DNA of 64,000 bases from Sulfitobacter delicatus (GTDB lineage: Bacteria > Pseudomonadota > Alphaproteobacteria > Rhodobacterales > Rhodobacteraceae), in the NCBI RefSeq assembly GCF_900102535.1, contig NZ_FNBP01000003.1:62001-126000 (forward strand), read 5' to 3'. The notes below the pieces were generated by a model. It did no database searches, had not been told where the DNA came from, and was given only the letters and a program-made list of their open reading frames with translations. Positions 27,782-34,534 of the stretch are shown piece after piece. A program made the position numbers and the translations under genes. Every line of letters begins with the position of its first letter. Positions within the stretch are counted from its first letter, which is position 1.

Positions 27782-28254
27782 CCAGCAACGCGCTTTCGGG
27801 CAATCAGAAACGTAAGATGAAGTCGGCCTCGCGGCTCTATGCCGTGCAGGCGCTGTTCCAGATGGAGCATTCCGCGCTGACGGTGGATGTGGTGCGCCAC
27901 GAATTCATCGACCACCGTTTTGGCGCCGTCTATGAGGGCGATGAGATGCAAGAGGGCGATGTCGATCACTTTTCGCGCGTGCTCGAAGAAGCGGTGAACT
28001 ATCAGGCCCCGATCGACCAGATGGCCAACCGCGCCATTGTCGCCAAATGGGCCATCGCCCGGATCGACCCGACCTTGCGCGCATTGTTCCGTGCTGCGGG
28101 CGCCGAATTCCGCCACGAGGAAACCCCGCCGCGTGTTGTCATCAAAGAATATGTCGACGTAGCCCATGCGTTCTTTCCAGACGGGCGCGAGCCGGGCTTT
28201 GTGAACGCGGTGCTCGACCATATGGCCCGTGAGGCGCGCCCAGAAGCCTTTTGA
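27778..28254 (+). CDS. nusB: Transcription antitermination factor NusB
   Basis: This 158-residue NusB begins MTSNALSGNQKRKMKSASRLYAVQALFQME, with the Arg-rich motif and Y-A-V-Q-A-L segment of the family. IDPTLRALFRAAGAEFRH and FVNAVLDHMAREARP are typical C-terminal blocks. NusB joins S10 to antiterminate rRNA operons. The ribH-nusB overlap (ATGA) is the classical bacterial linkage. A strong terminator follows 30 bases after the stop. Confidence 0.96.
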   Translation: MTSNALSGNQKRKMKSASRLYAVQALFQMEHSALTVDVVRHEFIDHRFGAVYEGDEMQEGDVDHFSRVLEEAVNYQAPIDQMANRAIVAKWAIARIDPTLRALFRAAGAEFRHEETPPRVVIKEYVDVAHAFFPDGREPGFVNAVLDHMAREARPEAF

Positions 28255-28283
28255 TCGAGCGACCTGCTTAGGTCACGAAATGC

Positions 28284-28315
28284 GCGCGGTCCCATGACAT
28301 GGGCCGCGCTTTTTT
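28284..28315 (+). terminator. Intrinsic terminator after nusB
   Basis: GCGCGG (28284-28289) with CCCATG pairs with CATGGGCCGCGC, one bulged T, followed by six T residues (28310-28315). It is a strong stem and T-tract terminator for the rib-nusB transcript. It isolates the RNA region that follows. Confidence 0.85.
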
Positions 28316-28354
28316 GTTGTTAGTGTAAAGTCGAAGTGACCCGGTCGCGCATTT

Positions 28355-28560
28355 AAGCACCTGCCCTGACAGGCAGCGAAACTGATCGTAAAATGGCTGG
28401 GGGAAGTGACGGGAACCACACCTGCCGTTGCTGTTTTATATTCCCGAGGACCTGTATGTACAGGTGGGCGCCAGGTAACCGAACCAGGGCTCGGACAGAG
28501 CCAACTCCCTCGGATTTGCTTAAGGCCACTGGAATGTAACGTTCACGTGCAGGGCAGAAC
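28355..28560 (+). ncRNA. ssrS: Probable 6S RNA
   Basis: The region has no plausible gene but shows nested long-range pairing. A closing stem CTGCCCTG (28361-28368) pairs with CAGGGCAG (28550-28557). An inner stem CCGAGG (28444-28449) pairs with CCTCGG (28508-28513). It encloses a perfect seven-base-pair hairpin ACCTGTA/TACAGGT (28450-28465), followed by GGGCGCC, and a second hairpin GGCTC/GAGCC (28488-28502). A long closing arm, big internal bubble and terminal hairpins, with TGCTTAAGGCCACTGG after them, fit 6S RNA, which mimics an open promoter and binds sigma-70 polymerase. The ends are approximate. Other structured RNAs cannot be excluded by eye. Confidence 0.62.
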
Positions 28561-28565
28561 CCGTC

Positions 28566-28593
28566 GACCCCCGATGTAGGGGCCAAGGGGGTC
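28566..28593. terminator. Hairpin between the structured RNA and the SRPBCC gene
   Basis: GACCCCC (28566-28572) and GGGGGTC (28587-28593) form a perfect seven-base-pair stem with a fourteen-base loop. It lies between the end of the probable 6S RNA and the stop of the convergent SRPBCC gene, where a terminator for either strand would be expected. No T tract follows. Confidence 0.4.
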
Positions 28594-28605
28594 TGCGGCA
28601 AGAGG

Positions 28606-29028
28606 TCAGTCGGTGTTTTCGTGCAGCGCATCGCGCAATTGTCCCAAGTGGCTGTCCCAGCCTTTGTCGAGCGCCAGTGTCAGGCCAAAGGCGGCTTCGC
28701 CCGCGGGCAGGCCTTCGTGCTCCAGCGACAAGCGGGTGCCGCCCGGGACGGCGTCCAATGTCCATTTCACCACACTCTCAGCGCCGTTCATCGGTTTAAT
28801 GGTAAAGCTGTATTCTAGATACGCTGGCGCCTGCGCCTTGCGCACCTCGCCCCAGACCAGCCGGTCGCCGCTGTCATTGCCGTAAAGCGCCAGTTCTTCG
28901 CCTTCCTGCAGCGCGGCTTTGGGGGCGTGGAACCATTTACCGATCTTGTCGGGCTGGGTCAGATAGGCCCAGACGTCCTCGCGGCTGGCTTGCAGAAAGA
29001 TGGTTTTGCGCAGGGTGTTGTCAGTCAT
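28606..29028 (-). CDS. SRPBCC (AHSA1-type) domain protein
   Basis: This 140-residue START-like protein has the AHSA1 pattern: ASREDVWAYLTQPDKIGKWFHAP at the start, a central LEYSFTIKP strand, and GGTRLSLEHEGLP..GLTLALDKGWDSHLGQLRDAL at the end. Such proteins bind small hydrophobic ligands. It is read from the same operon as the ArsR-type regulator, whose stop overlaps its ATG by four bases (29025-29028). ArsR-SRPBCC pairs are common in bacteria and seem to form ligand-linked regulatory units. The ligand is unknown. Confidence 0.87.
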   Translation of the reverse strand: MTDNTLRKTIFLQASREDVWAYLTQPDKIGKWFHAPKAALQEGEELALYGNDSGDRLVWGEVRKAQAPAYLEYSFTIKPMNGAESVVKWTLDAVPGGTRLSLEHEGLPAGEAAFGLTLALDKGWDSHLGQLRDALHENTD

Positions 29029-29345
29029 GTTTTGTCCTTTTCGATAGCGGTTTTCAGGGCGTCGAGGCGGGCGTCCCAGAAGCTGTCGAAATATTCGATC
29101 CAGCTGAGGACGGGGGCAAAGCCTTGGGGGTTAATGCGGTTGACCTTCTCGCGGCCGCGGGCGCTGACGCTGATCAGTCCGCCCTCGCTGAGCACAGTCA
29201 GGTGCTTTTTCACGGCGGCGCGTGTCATGTCGAAATGGCCCGCAACTTCGGCGATGGTCAGGTCGTCGTGGCGCAGCAGTTTGAGGATCTCGCGCCGCGT
29301 GGGGTCGGCGAGGGCGCGGAAGCAGGGTTGAGAGAGATCGGTCAT
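29025..29345 (-). CDS. ArsR-family winged-helix regulator
   Basis: This 106-residue repressor has the helix-turn-helix LADPTRREILKLLRHDDLTIAEVAGHFDMTRAAVKKHLTVL and wing segment GGLISVSARGREKVNRINP. It has no metal-binding CVC motif, so it is not a classical arsenic sensor. An upstream ATG frame to 29393 would run through the operator palindromes, so I place the start at 29345. It overlaps the SRPBCC gene start. Two palindromic copies directly upstream suggest autorepression. Confidence 0.88.
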   Translation of the reverse strand: MTDLSQPCFRALADPTRREILKLLRHDDLTIAEVAGHFDMTRAAVKKHLTVLSEGGLISVSARGREKVNRINPQGFAPVLSWIEYFDSFWDARLDALKTAIEKDKT

Positions 29346-29359
29346 GCGGCGGCCTATGC

Positions 29360-29401
29360 GATACCTTTTGGTATCACAATTAATAGATACCAAATGGTAT
29401 C
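29360..29401. promoter_or_regulatory. Tandem palindromic operators upstream of the ArsR-SRPBCC operon
   Basis: GATACC-TTTT-GGTATC (29360-29375) and GATACC-AAAT-GGTATC (29386-29401) are two perfect sixteen-base palindromes with identical six-base arms and four-base AT centres, 26 bases apart centre to centre. They start 14 bases before the regulator's ATG. They are the likely binding sites of the regulator's own dimer and overlap the place where its promoter must lie. Confidence 0.8.
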
Positions 29402-29435
29402 ATGTCAAGTCTCCGGTGATATGGCGCGCGGGTGT

Positions 29436-30209
29436 CTATTCCTCTGGAATAAAACCGTAGCGACGCAACTCATCGGGTAGCAGCACATAAATTTCATCCG
29501 GCGGTGTGACCAGCGCGTGCTGCATCACCAATGGGTCGATCCCCATCTCGTCCAGATAGCGCATGACCGCACCCTGGCCGCGCTGGATGTCCTCCACGGC
29601 GACAAAGGCGGGCAGGATCGTGCTTTGGCCAAAGTAGTGCTGATGCACCCCGACCGAGCCGCTGTCCGGCACGTCACGGCTTGCCCCGCCGACGAGCAGA
29701 TAGGGGCAGGCCGAGTAGCAGATGTCACCCTCGCGCAGCGCGGTGTTCAGCCCTTCGCGGCGCAGGTAGCGGCCCAGTTCGAGCGCGTCCTGCACCGAAC
29801 CGCCGGGAGAGTTCAAATAGACCTGCTCTGGTGCTGGCTCCAAATCGGCGAGTTGCTTCACGATACGCTCAGCGTCGCCAGCGTCGATGGTGCCTTCGAG
29901 CAAGGCCGCACGACCTCCGGACACTGGCGTCAGGATCAATCGGTCGGGCAGGGCGGTGTCAGGCATCGGCTGTCCGGAGTTCGGCGCGCGGTCAGGTCGA
30001 AAGCGGCGGGTCTGGTCGCCGGGACGAATGGGTTCGGTCAATTCCGGTGCCTTGGGGCCGAAGGCGGGCAGACGCAGCCCTTCGCCAAGATCGCCCCAAA
30101 AGAGCAGAACGGCGAGGCCAAGCTGAAAGATCAGCACGCCCATCAGTACGCGGCCCACCACGGGTTTTCGCGGCGCTGCGTCTGCCTCGGAGGGGGCGCT
30201 GTCGCTCAT
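29436..30209 (-). CDS. Membrane-anchored ClpP/crotonase-fold protein (COG3904-like)
   Basis: This 257-residue protein has one N-terminal membrane helix at about residues 20-38, a Pro-rich linker, then a ClpP-like domain. NSPGG at 133-137 is the oxyanion-loop motif. CYSAC with Ser166 is the expected nucleophile, and GVHQH with His189 follows in the order seen in COG3904 proteins. The domain would face the periplasm. Its ATG overlaps the stop of the upstream membrane coiled-coil gene (ATGA, 30206-30209). Protease activity is inferred from the motifs; the substrate is unknown. Confidence 0.72.
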   Translation of the reverse strand: MSDSAPSEADAAPRKPVVGRVLMGVLIFQLGLAVLLFWGDLGEGLRLPAFGPKAPELTEPIRPGDQTRRFRPDRAPNSGQPMPDTALPDRLILTPVSGGRAALLEGTIDAGDAERIVKQLADLEPAPEQVYLNSPGGSVQDALELGRYLRREGLNTALREGDICYSACPYLLVGGASRDVPDSGSVGVHQHYFGQSTILPAFVAVEDIQRGQGAVMRYLDEMGIDPLVMQHALVTPPDEIYVLLPDELRRYGFIPEE

Positions 30210-31528
30210 GTGCTTTTGATCGGGGTAACTTGGCCCGGTGCGTCGTCGTGCGGGGTGGGGGTGTCTTGAACCGTTGGTGCTGGGCGGACGTGGGCGGGGC
30301 TGTCTTGCATGGCCGCGTCCACGTCGCGCACGGCGGCAAGGGCGGCGCGCAGTTCAGCAAGGGTCAGCGTGTCTTCGACGGCAGCCCCCTCGCGCCCTGA
30401 GCGGATCGCGCCTTGGGTGATGGCGAGGATCAACACCAACACGGCAGGCAGCAGATCAATAGCGATGGCGCCGGCCCAAGAGGGCACGAAGTTGCGCGCA
30501 TAGAGGATAACCGCGTCTGCGCTAGAGATCGGCGTGTAGGTGCTGTCGGCAGCGGGGGGCATGGCTTGAACGTCCTGTGCCGCACGTTCCAGCGTTGCGG
30601 CGCGTTGGGCCAGCACTTCAAGGACGGAGTTAATTGTCGCCCCCTGCGCGCCGCGCTGTTCGGGACTGCTGCCGTCCAACTCAGGAAGAACAACGGATGC
30701 GGCCAAATCCTGTGCGGCTCGTTCAACCAAAGGCGCTACTGAGAGTTGGCGAAGGCGGGTGATCAACCCCGCCAGCCGCACCGCCTGCTCCGAAAACTCG
30801 ACCGAGCGGGCCTCGACCGGGCCGGGTTCGACCGTCAGCGCGCGCATCCGGCTCAGGATTTGGTTCCCCTCGGCGAAGGCGTCATTCACCAGCGGTGTCT
30901 GCGTCGCGATCTGCGCCTCTAGCCCCGAGAGTTCCGCCGCTTTTTGCCGCAGCACGCGAAAGACCGCACCACGGCCAGCGAGACCAGAGAGACTCCCGGC
31001 GGCTTCCTGTTCGCTCAGGTCTTCGAAGCTCTGGCGCACACGGGCGACATCGCGTTCTAAGCCTTGGGCAGACAGCGCAATCTCATGGGTGCGCTCCAAG
31101 GCGCCCTGATAGTCCTGCACAGTCTCGGCCAGATGCTGCTCTACCGCGGCAGAGCCCGCCAGCGCGGCGGCGTTCAGCCAGCTCGACATGGCGATAATGG
31201 CGAGCGAGCCGAGCCCCATGGCCCCCAGAAGCCCCATCCGGGCGCGGGCGGTGCGGACGGCGGGGAAAAGACGCAGAAGGTAGGACCAGAAGACGAAGAT
31301 CCCGACCGAGACCGCCACCGAATAGGCAATCGCAGCGAAGGCCGACATGGCGCCATTGTCATCCAGCAGGGATGAAACGCCAAGATAGGTATAGATGCCC
31401 GAGGCCACCGCCAGCACGCCAAGTGCTGTGCCGGAGAATGTGTCGAGCCATGTCAGATGCCCCTCCAACTCACGCGCATAGCGCACACCACGCGCCTGCG
31501 TTTCACTCATCGGTTCGCGTGTCGTCAT
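30206..31528 (-). CDS. Four-helix membrane protein with periplasmic coiled-coil domain, unknown function
   Basis: This 440-residue protein has membrane helices at about 30-55, 67-90 and 100-125, then a long charged helical region (about 130-370, heptad-rich, many E/Q/R and A), then a fourth helix at about 375-400 and a cytoplasmic tail of Pro/Thr-rich sequence. With a cytoplasmic N-terminus, the coiled-coil part would be periplasmic. The start at 31528 follows GAGGGGA; the frame continues upstream without support. It is translationally coupled to the ClpP-like gene. No family was recognised. Confidence 0.68.
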   Translation of the reverse strand: MTTREPMSETQARGVRYARELEGHLTWLDTFSGTALGVLAVASGIYTYLGVSSLLDDNGAMSAFAAIAYSVAVSVGIFVFWSYLLRLFPAVRTARARMGLLGAMGLGSLAIIAMSSWLNAAALAGSAAVEQHLAETVQDYQGALERTHEIALSAQGLERDVARVRQSFEDLSEQEAAGSLSGLAGRGAVFRVLRQKAAELSGLEAQIATQTPLVNDAFAEGNQILSRMRALTVEPGPVEARSVEFSEQAVRLAGLITRLRQLSVAPLVERAAQDLAASVVLPELDGSSPEQRGAQGATINSVLEVLAQRAATLERAAQDVQAMPPAADSTYTPISSADAVILYARNFVPSWAGAIAIDLLPAVLVLILAITQGAIRSGREGAAVEDTLTLAELRAALAAVRDVDAAMQDSPAHVRPAPTVQDTPTPHDDAPGQVTPIKST

Positions 31529-31608
31529 GGGGTCCCCTCGCTGTACTCGCCTCAAGATAGGGGGCGGCGGAGGAATTACCAAACTTTCCGCGTGGGCCTC
31601 TTGTCAAT

Positions 31609-31623
31609 GTTCACTAAATGTTC
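31609..31623 (+). promoter_or_regulatory. SOS box (LexA site) upstream of mmcB
   Basis: GTTC-ACTAAAT-GTTC matches exactly the alphaproteobacterial LexA consensus, two GTTC direct repeats separated by seven bases. It ends 12 bases before the mmcB ATG at 31636, so repressor binding would block transcription. It also lies within 100 bases of the divergent membrane coiled-coil gene. Confidence 0.88.
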
Positions 31624-31635
31624 ATATTTGTCGCC

Positions 31636-32094
31636 ATGATGGAAACCGACATACGAAGCTTCCAGCCCGGCCAACTTCTGGCGCGGGGAGTGATGCGGCA
31701 CCTCGCGGACCTAGGGTTCGCCTGTGTGGAGGAGCTTGTTCCCGCGCGGGGGCTGCGCGTGGACGTGATGGCACTTGGGCCTAAGGGCGAGGTTTGGATT
31801 GTCGAATGCAAATCCTGTCGCGCCGATTTTATGGGTGACGCAAAATGGGAGGGCTATTTGGAATGGGCTGACCGCTTCTTTTGGGCGGTCGATAGTGATT
31901 TCCCCGTCGAGCTGCTGCCAGAAGAAAGCGGGTTGATCATCGGGGATGCCTATGGGGCGGAGACGATCCGCATGGGCACCGAGACCAAACTCGCGCCAGC
32001 GCGGCGCAAGGTGATGATCCAGAAATTTGCCACCCATGCGGCACGGCGCTTGCATCGCTTGCGCGACCCGGACATGGCGCCCAGCTGGTCTTAG
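31636..32094 (+). CDS. mmcB: MmcB-like DNA repair protein
   Basis: This protein of about 152 residues matches the MmcB family: RGVMRHLADLGFACVEELVPARGLRVDVMALGPKGEVWIVECKSCRADF, then WADRFFWAVD and a basic C-terminus. The E-x-K in VECKS with upstream D resembles the active site of PD-(D/E)xK nucleases. mmcB is LexA-regulated in Caulobacter and protects against mitomycin C crosslinks, matching the SOS box here. An ATG at 31618 lies inside the SOS box, so the start is at 31636 or 31639. Confidence 0.86.
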   Translation: MMETDIRSFQPGQLLARGVMRHLADLGFACVEELVPARGLRVDVMALGPKGEVWIVECKSCRADFMGDAKWEGYLEWADRFFWAVDSDFPVELLPEESGLIIGDAYGAETIRMGTETKLAPARRKVMIQKFATHAARRLHRLRDPDMAPSWS

Positions 32095-32279
32095 CGGCCT
32101 ACTTTGGCTGCGCGGCCAGCGGCGGCCATGATCTCTTCGGCAATCTCGCGGGCTTCATCTGGGGTGAAATCCATCGGGATTTCCACGCCGTCGCCTTCGA
32201 CGAACAGACGGACCATGCCCTTGTCGGTAGGCCCGATTTGCAGGTTTGCTTCGATGTCGCGTTCGGTGTCGATGCCCAT
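32091..32279 (-). CDS. Small conserved protein (DUF6324-like)
   Basis: The 62-residue chain MGIDTERDIEANLQIGPTDKG..VRLFVEGDGVEIPMDFTPDEAREIAEEIMAAAGRAAKVGR has a beta strand pair followed by one amphipathic helix. The DFTPDEAREIAEEI segment recurs in short proteins of Rhodobacterales; I hold the DUF6324 label lightly. It overlaps the mmcB stop region convergently by four bases. I chose the ATG at 32279; the longer frame upstream reads poorly and overlaps the gap to the GNAT gene. Confidence 0.68.
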   Translation of the reverse strand: MGIDTERDIEANLQIGPTDKGMVRLFVEGDGVEIPMDFTPDEAREIAEEIMAAAGRAAKVGR

Positions 32280-32358
32280 GGCTGTCTCCAATTTGATGGG
32301 CGCTATCGCTAGCGCGGGCCGGGTTGAAAGGCAAGCGGACTTGCGGCTAGGCTGGGCC

Positions 32359-32841
32359 ATGAACCCGATCACCATACGCAGATTTACCGCCGAAGACCGC
32401 GACTGGCTGGTGACGCAGCACCGCGACCTCTATGCCCGCGACGAAGGGTTTGACGAAAGCTTTGGCGTGCTGGTGGGGCAGATCGTCGATGATTTCCTCG
32501 CCCAACATGATCCGACGCGCGAAGCGGGTTGGATCGCTCAGCGCGGGGAGGAACGCTTAGGGTCGATCTTTTGCGTCAGCTTGGACTCGAGTCGTGCAAA
32601 GCTGCGGTTGTTTCTTTTGACGCCCGAGGCGCGGGGGCAGGGGCTCGGGTGGCGCATGCTTGAGACCTGCATGGGGTTTGCCCGCGACTGCGGCTACAGC
32701 GGCATGCAGCTTTGGACCCACGAATCCCACCGGGCCGCCGGCGCGCTCTATGCTCGGAACGGCTGGATCCTGACCGACAGTCGCCCCGTTGTCTCTTTTG
32801 GCAGGGATAATGTGGAGCAGACTTGGGAAATTCTTTTGTAA
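32359..32841 (+). CDS. GNAT-family N-acetyltransferase
   Basis: This 160-residue protein has the GNAT fold: an N-terminal ITIRRFTAEDRDWLV strand-helix, RLGSIFCVSLDSSRAKLRLFLLTPEARGQGLGWRML (the RGQGxGxxL acetyl-CoA loop), and MQLWTHESHRAAGALYARNGW near the C-terminus. The ATG at 32359 gives the expected domain length. The substrate is not predictable. The gene stands alone, divergent from the small DUF6324-like gene and upstream of the tRNA. Confidence 0.87.
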   Translation: MNPITIRRFTAEDRDWLVTQHRDLYARDEGFDESFGVLVGQIVDDFLAQHDPTREAGWIAQRGEERLGSIFCVSLDSSRAKLRLFLLTPEARGQGLGWRMLETCMGFARDCGYSGMQLWTHESHRAAGALYARNGWILTDSRPVVSFGRDNVEQTWEILL

Positions 32842-32906
32842 AGCTGCAATCCTTCGCGGGTTGAGGTCTTGCAATCTCTCTCTGGCGGCGCTAAATCCGC
32901 CCCAGT

Positions 32907-32983
32907 GCCGCCTTAGCTCAGTTGGTTAGAGCGCTTGATTGTGGATCAAGAGGTCCCTGGTTCGAGACCAGGAGGTGGTACCA
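32907..32983 (+). tRNA. tRNA-His (GTG anticodon)
   Basis: The 77-base cloverleaf has acceptor GCCGCCT/AGGTGGT (two G-T pairs), D arm GCTC/GAGC, anticodon stem CTTGA/TCAAG with loop TTGTGGA and anticodon GTG, variable loop AGGTC, T arm CCTGG/CCAGG with loop TTCGAGA, then A73 and encoded CCA. The base before position 1 is T. A G-1 paired with C73, usual in bacterial tRNA-His, is therefore absent and the discriminator is A. Confidence 0.96.
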
Positions 32984-33008
32984 TCCCTCCCCCATTCGCA
33001 GGTGTCGC

Positions 33009-33491
33009 TTAGGTGATCTTCATCACGATGCAGGTTGTGGAGCCTGTGGCATAGAGCTTGCCGTCCTCGACGCCGCGAATTTCGCCATGCGCCACACCGG
33101 TTGAGCGGCCCACATGATCGGTCACGCCGATGCAGTCTATTTCCATGCCCAGAGGCAGGCCGCGCAGAATGTTAATCTTGTATTCTAAGGTGGTGTAGAC
33201 CGAGCCACGGGGCACTTTGGTCATCACAGCGCAAGCCATCGCGGAATCGAGCAGCGTGCCGTACCAGCCGCCGTGTACCGTGCCCATCGGGTTGGTCATG
33301 GCAAAGCTGGGTGCACCGCGAAACACCACGCGGCCTTCTTCGACAGCATGCAGCGCGTAGCCCATGGTCTGGCCGATAGGCGGGCCGGGGTTGGTGCCGT
33401 CGAGAATCGCCTGCATGAACTCCAGGCCCGAAAGTTTCAGGGCGTCAGATTGAGACAAAAGATCAGCAGGGCTTTGGGCGACGCGGGGCAT
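33009..33491 (-). CDS. PaaI-type hotdog-fold thioesterase
   Basis: This 160-residue protein has the hotdog pattern with NPMGTVHGGWYGTLLDSAMACAV, the acyl-CoA thioesterase motif HGG..LLDSAMA. LEYKINILRG is a second conserved strand. The C-terminus GVAHGEIRGVEDGKLYATGSTTC fits the PaaI/YigI group that hydrolyses aromatic or acyl-CoA esters. The start MPRVAQSP at 33491 follows GGAGAACCAC. Its substrate is unknown. It lies just after tRNA-His on the opposite strand. Confidence 0.85.
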   Translation of the reverse strand: MPRVAQSPADLLSQSDALKLSGLEFMQAILDGTNPGPPIGQTMGYALHAVEEGRVVFRGAPSFAMTNPMGTVHGGWYGTLLDSAMACAVMTKVPRGSVYTTLEYKINILRGLPLGMEIDCIGVTDHVGRSTGVAHGEIRGVEDGKLYATGSTTCIVMKIT

Positions 33492-33573
33492 GTGGTTCTC
33501 CGGGCAAATTGATTGCCGCGAAGGATACGCCCGCATAGGGCAGGGGCAAGCCCCCGCCCATCGGTCGCATTAT

Positions 33574-34440
33574 TTACGCAACGTCGGAGAGGCCAACCTG
33601 CGGGGTCACGCCAATCGCACGGCAGACATCGCGGGTCAGCTCGGCGCGGTTCAGCGTGTAGAAGTGGAGCGCGTCAACGCCTTCGTCGATCAACTCGCTG
33701 CACAGTTCGGTGCACAGGGCCTGAGCAAGCAAATCGTGGCGGTCATCGCGGATCGCGGCTTCATAGGCTTGATCGACCCACGTGGGGATCGGCGTGCCGC
33801 ATTTCGTCGCGAACTTGCGCGCCGAGGTCCAGTTGACCACCGGCAGGATGCCCGGCGTGATCGGCTTGTCGATGCCCGCTTTGACACAGGCGTCACGGAA
33901 GCGCAGGAAGGTTTCGGGCTCAAAGAAGAACTGCGTCAGCGCCTCATCTGCGCCCGCGTCGAACTTGCGTTTGAGCCAGTCGATATTGGCCTGTTGGTCC
34001 GCCGCTTCGGGGTGCGGATCGGGGTAGGCGCCGACGCGGATGGTGAATTTTCCGGTCTTGGCCAGCGCTTCGATCAGCTCGCAACTGTTGGCAAAGCCTT
34101 CGGGGTGGGGCTCGAACTTATCGGTGCCTGCCTGAGGGTCGCCGCGCAGGGCGACGATGTCTTTGATACCCGCTTCGGCGAATTTTTCGGCCACTTCGAG
34201 CGTTTCAGCCCGGCTTGCGCCAACGCAGGTCAGGTGGCCCGCGACGGGTAGGCCGGAGGTGCGGTGCAAAACGTGCGCCGAATCTTGCGTCAAGTCGCGC
34301 GTGGTACCGCCAGCGCCGTAGGTGACAGAGAAAAAGCGCGGGGCCAGCGGGGCCAACGCCTGCGCTGCGTCCCACAGTTTAAACGCCGCGCCGACAGTGC
34401 GGGGCGGGAAGACTTCGAAGGAGACGGCAGGCGTGGTCAT
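33574..34440 (-). CDS. metF: 5,10-methylenetetrahydrofolate reductase
   Basis: This 288-residue flavoenzyme makes 5-methyltetrahydrofolate for methionine synthesis. Motifs: VSFEVFPPRT at the N-terminus (catalytic Glu), FFSVTYGAGGTTRD, VAGHLTCVGASRAE, DIVALRGDPQAG (ALRGD), and IRVGAYPDPHPEA. The length matches the bacterial form without a regulatory domain. The start is supported by AAAAGGA. It is divergent from metR, with a palindromic intergenic region of 94 bases. Confidence 0.95.
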   Translation of the reverse strand: MTTPAVSFEVFPPRTVGAAFKLWDAAQALAPLAPRFFSVTYGAGGTTRDLTQDSAHVLHRTSGLPVAGHLTCVGASRAETLEVAEKFAEAGIKDIVALRGDPQAGTDKFEPHPEGFANSCELIEALAKTGKFTIRVGAYPDPHPEAADQQANIDWLKRKFDAGADEALTQFFFEPETFLRFRDACVKAGIDKPITPGILPVVNWTSARKFATKCGTPIPTWVDQAYEAAIRDDRHDLLAQALCTELCSELIDEGVDALHFYTLNRAELTRDVCRAIGVTPQVGLSDVA

Positions 34441-34470
34441 CGGAAAATCCTTTTGGCGGTTTGAAGCCTT

Positions 34471-34494
34471 GTCTCACATCTGGCGTTGTGAGAC
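34471..34494. promoter_or_regulatory. Palindromic operator between metF and metR
   Basis: GTCTCACA (34471-34478) and TGTGAGAC (34487-34494) form a perfect eight-base inverted repeat with eight bases between. CTCACA recurs near 34530 and a GAGTAATGCCTC-like partial repeat lies between. It is in the divergent metF-metR gap, where MetR or a SAH/SAM-responsive regulator would be expected to act on both genes. Confidence 0.6.
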
Positions 34495-34534
34495 AAACTC
34501 ATAACATTCATCTTGAACATGAGTAATGCCTCAC

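Noticed and set aside
28355-28560. Alternative: RNase P RNA or tmRNA at the structured region
   Set aside because: None of the conserved RNase P (GAGGAAAGTC-like) or tmRNA (tag-coding and acceptor-end) blocks were found.
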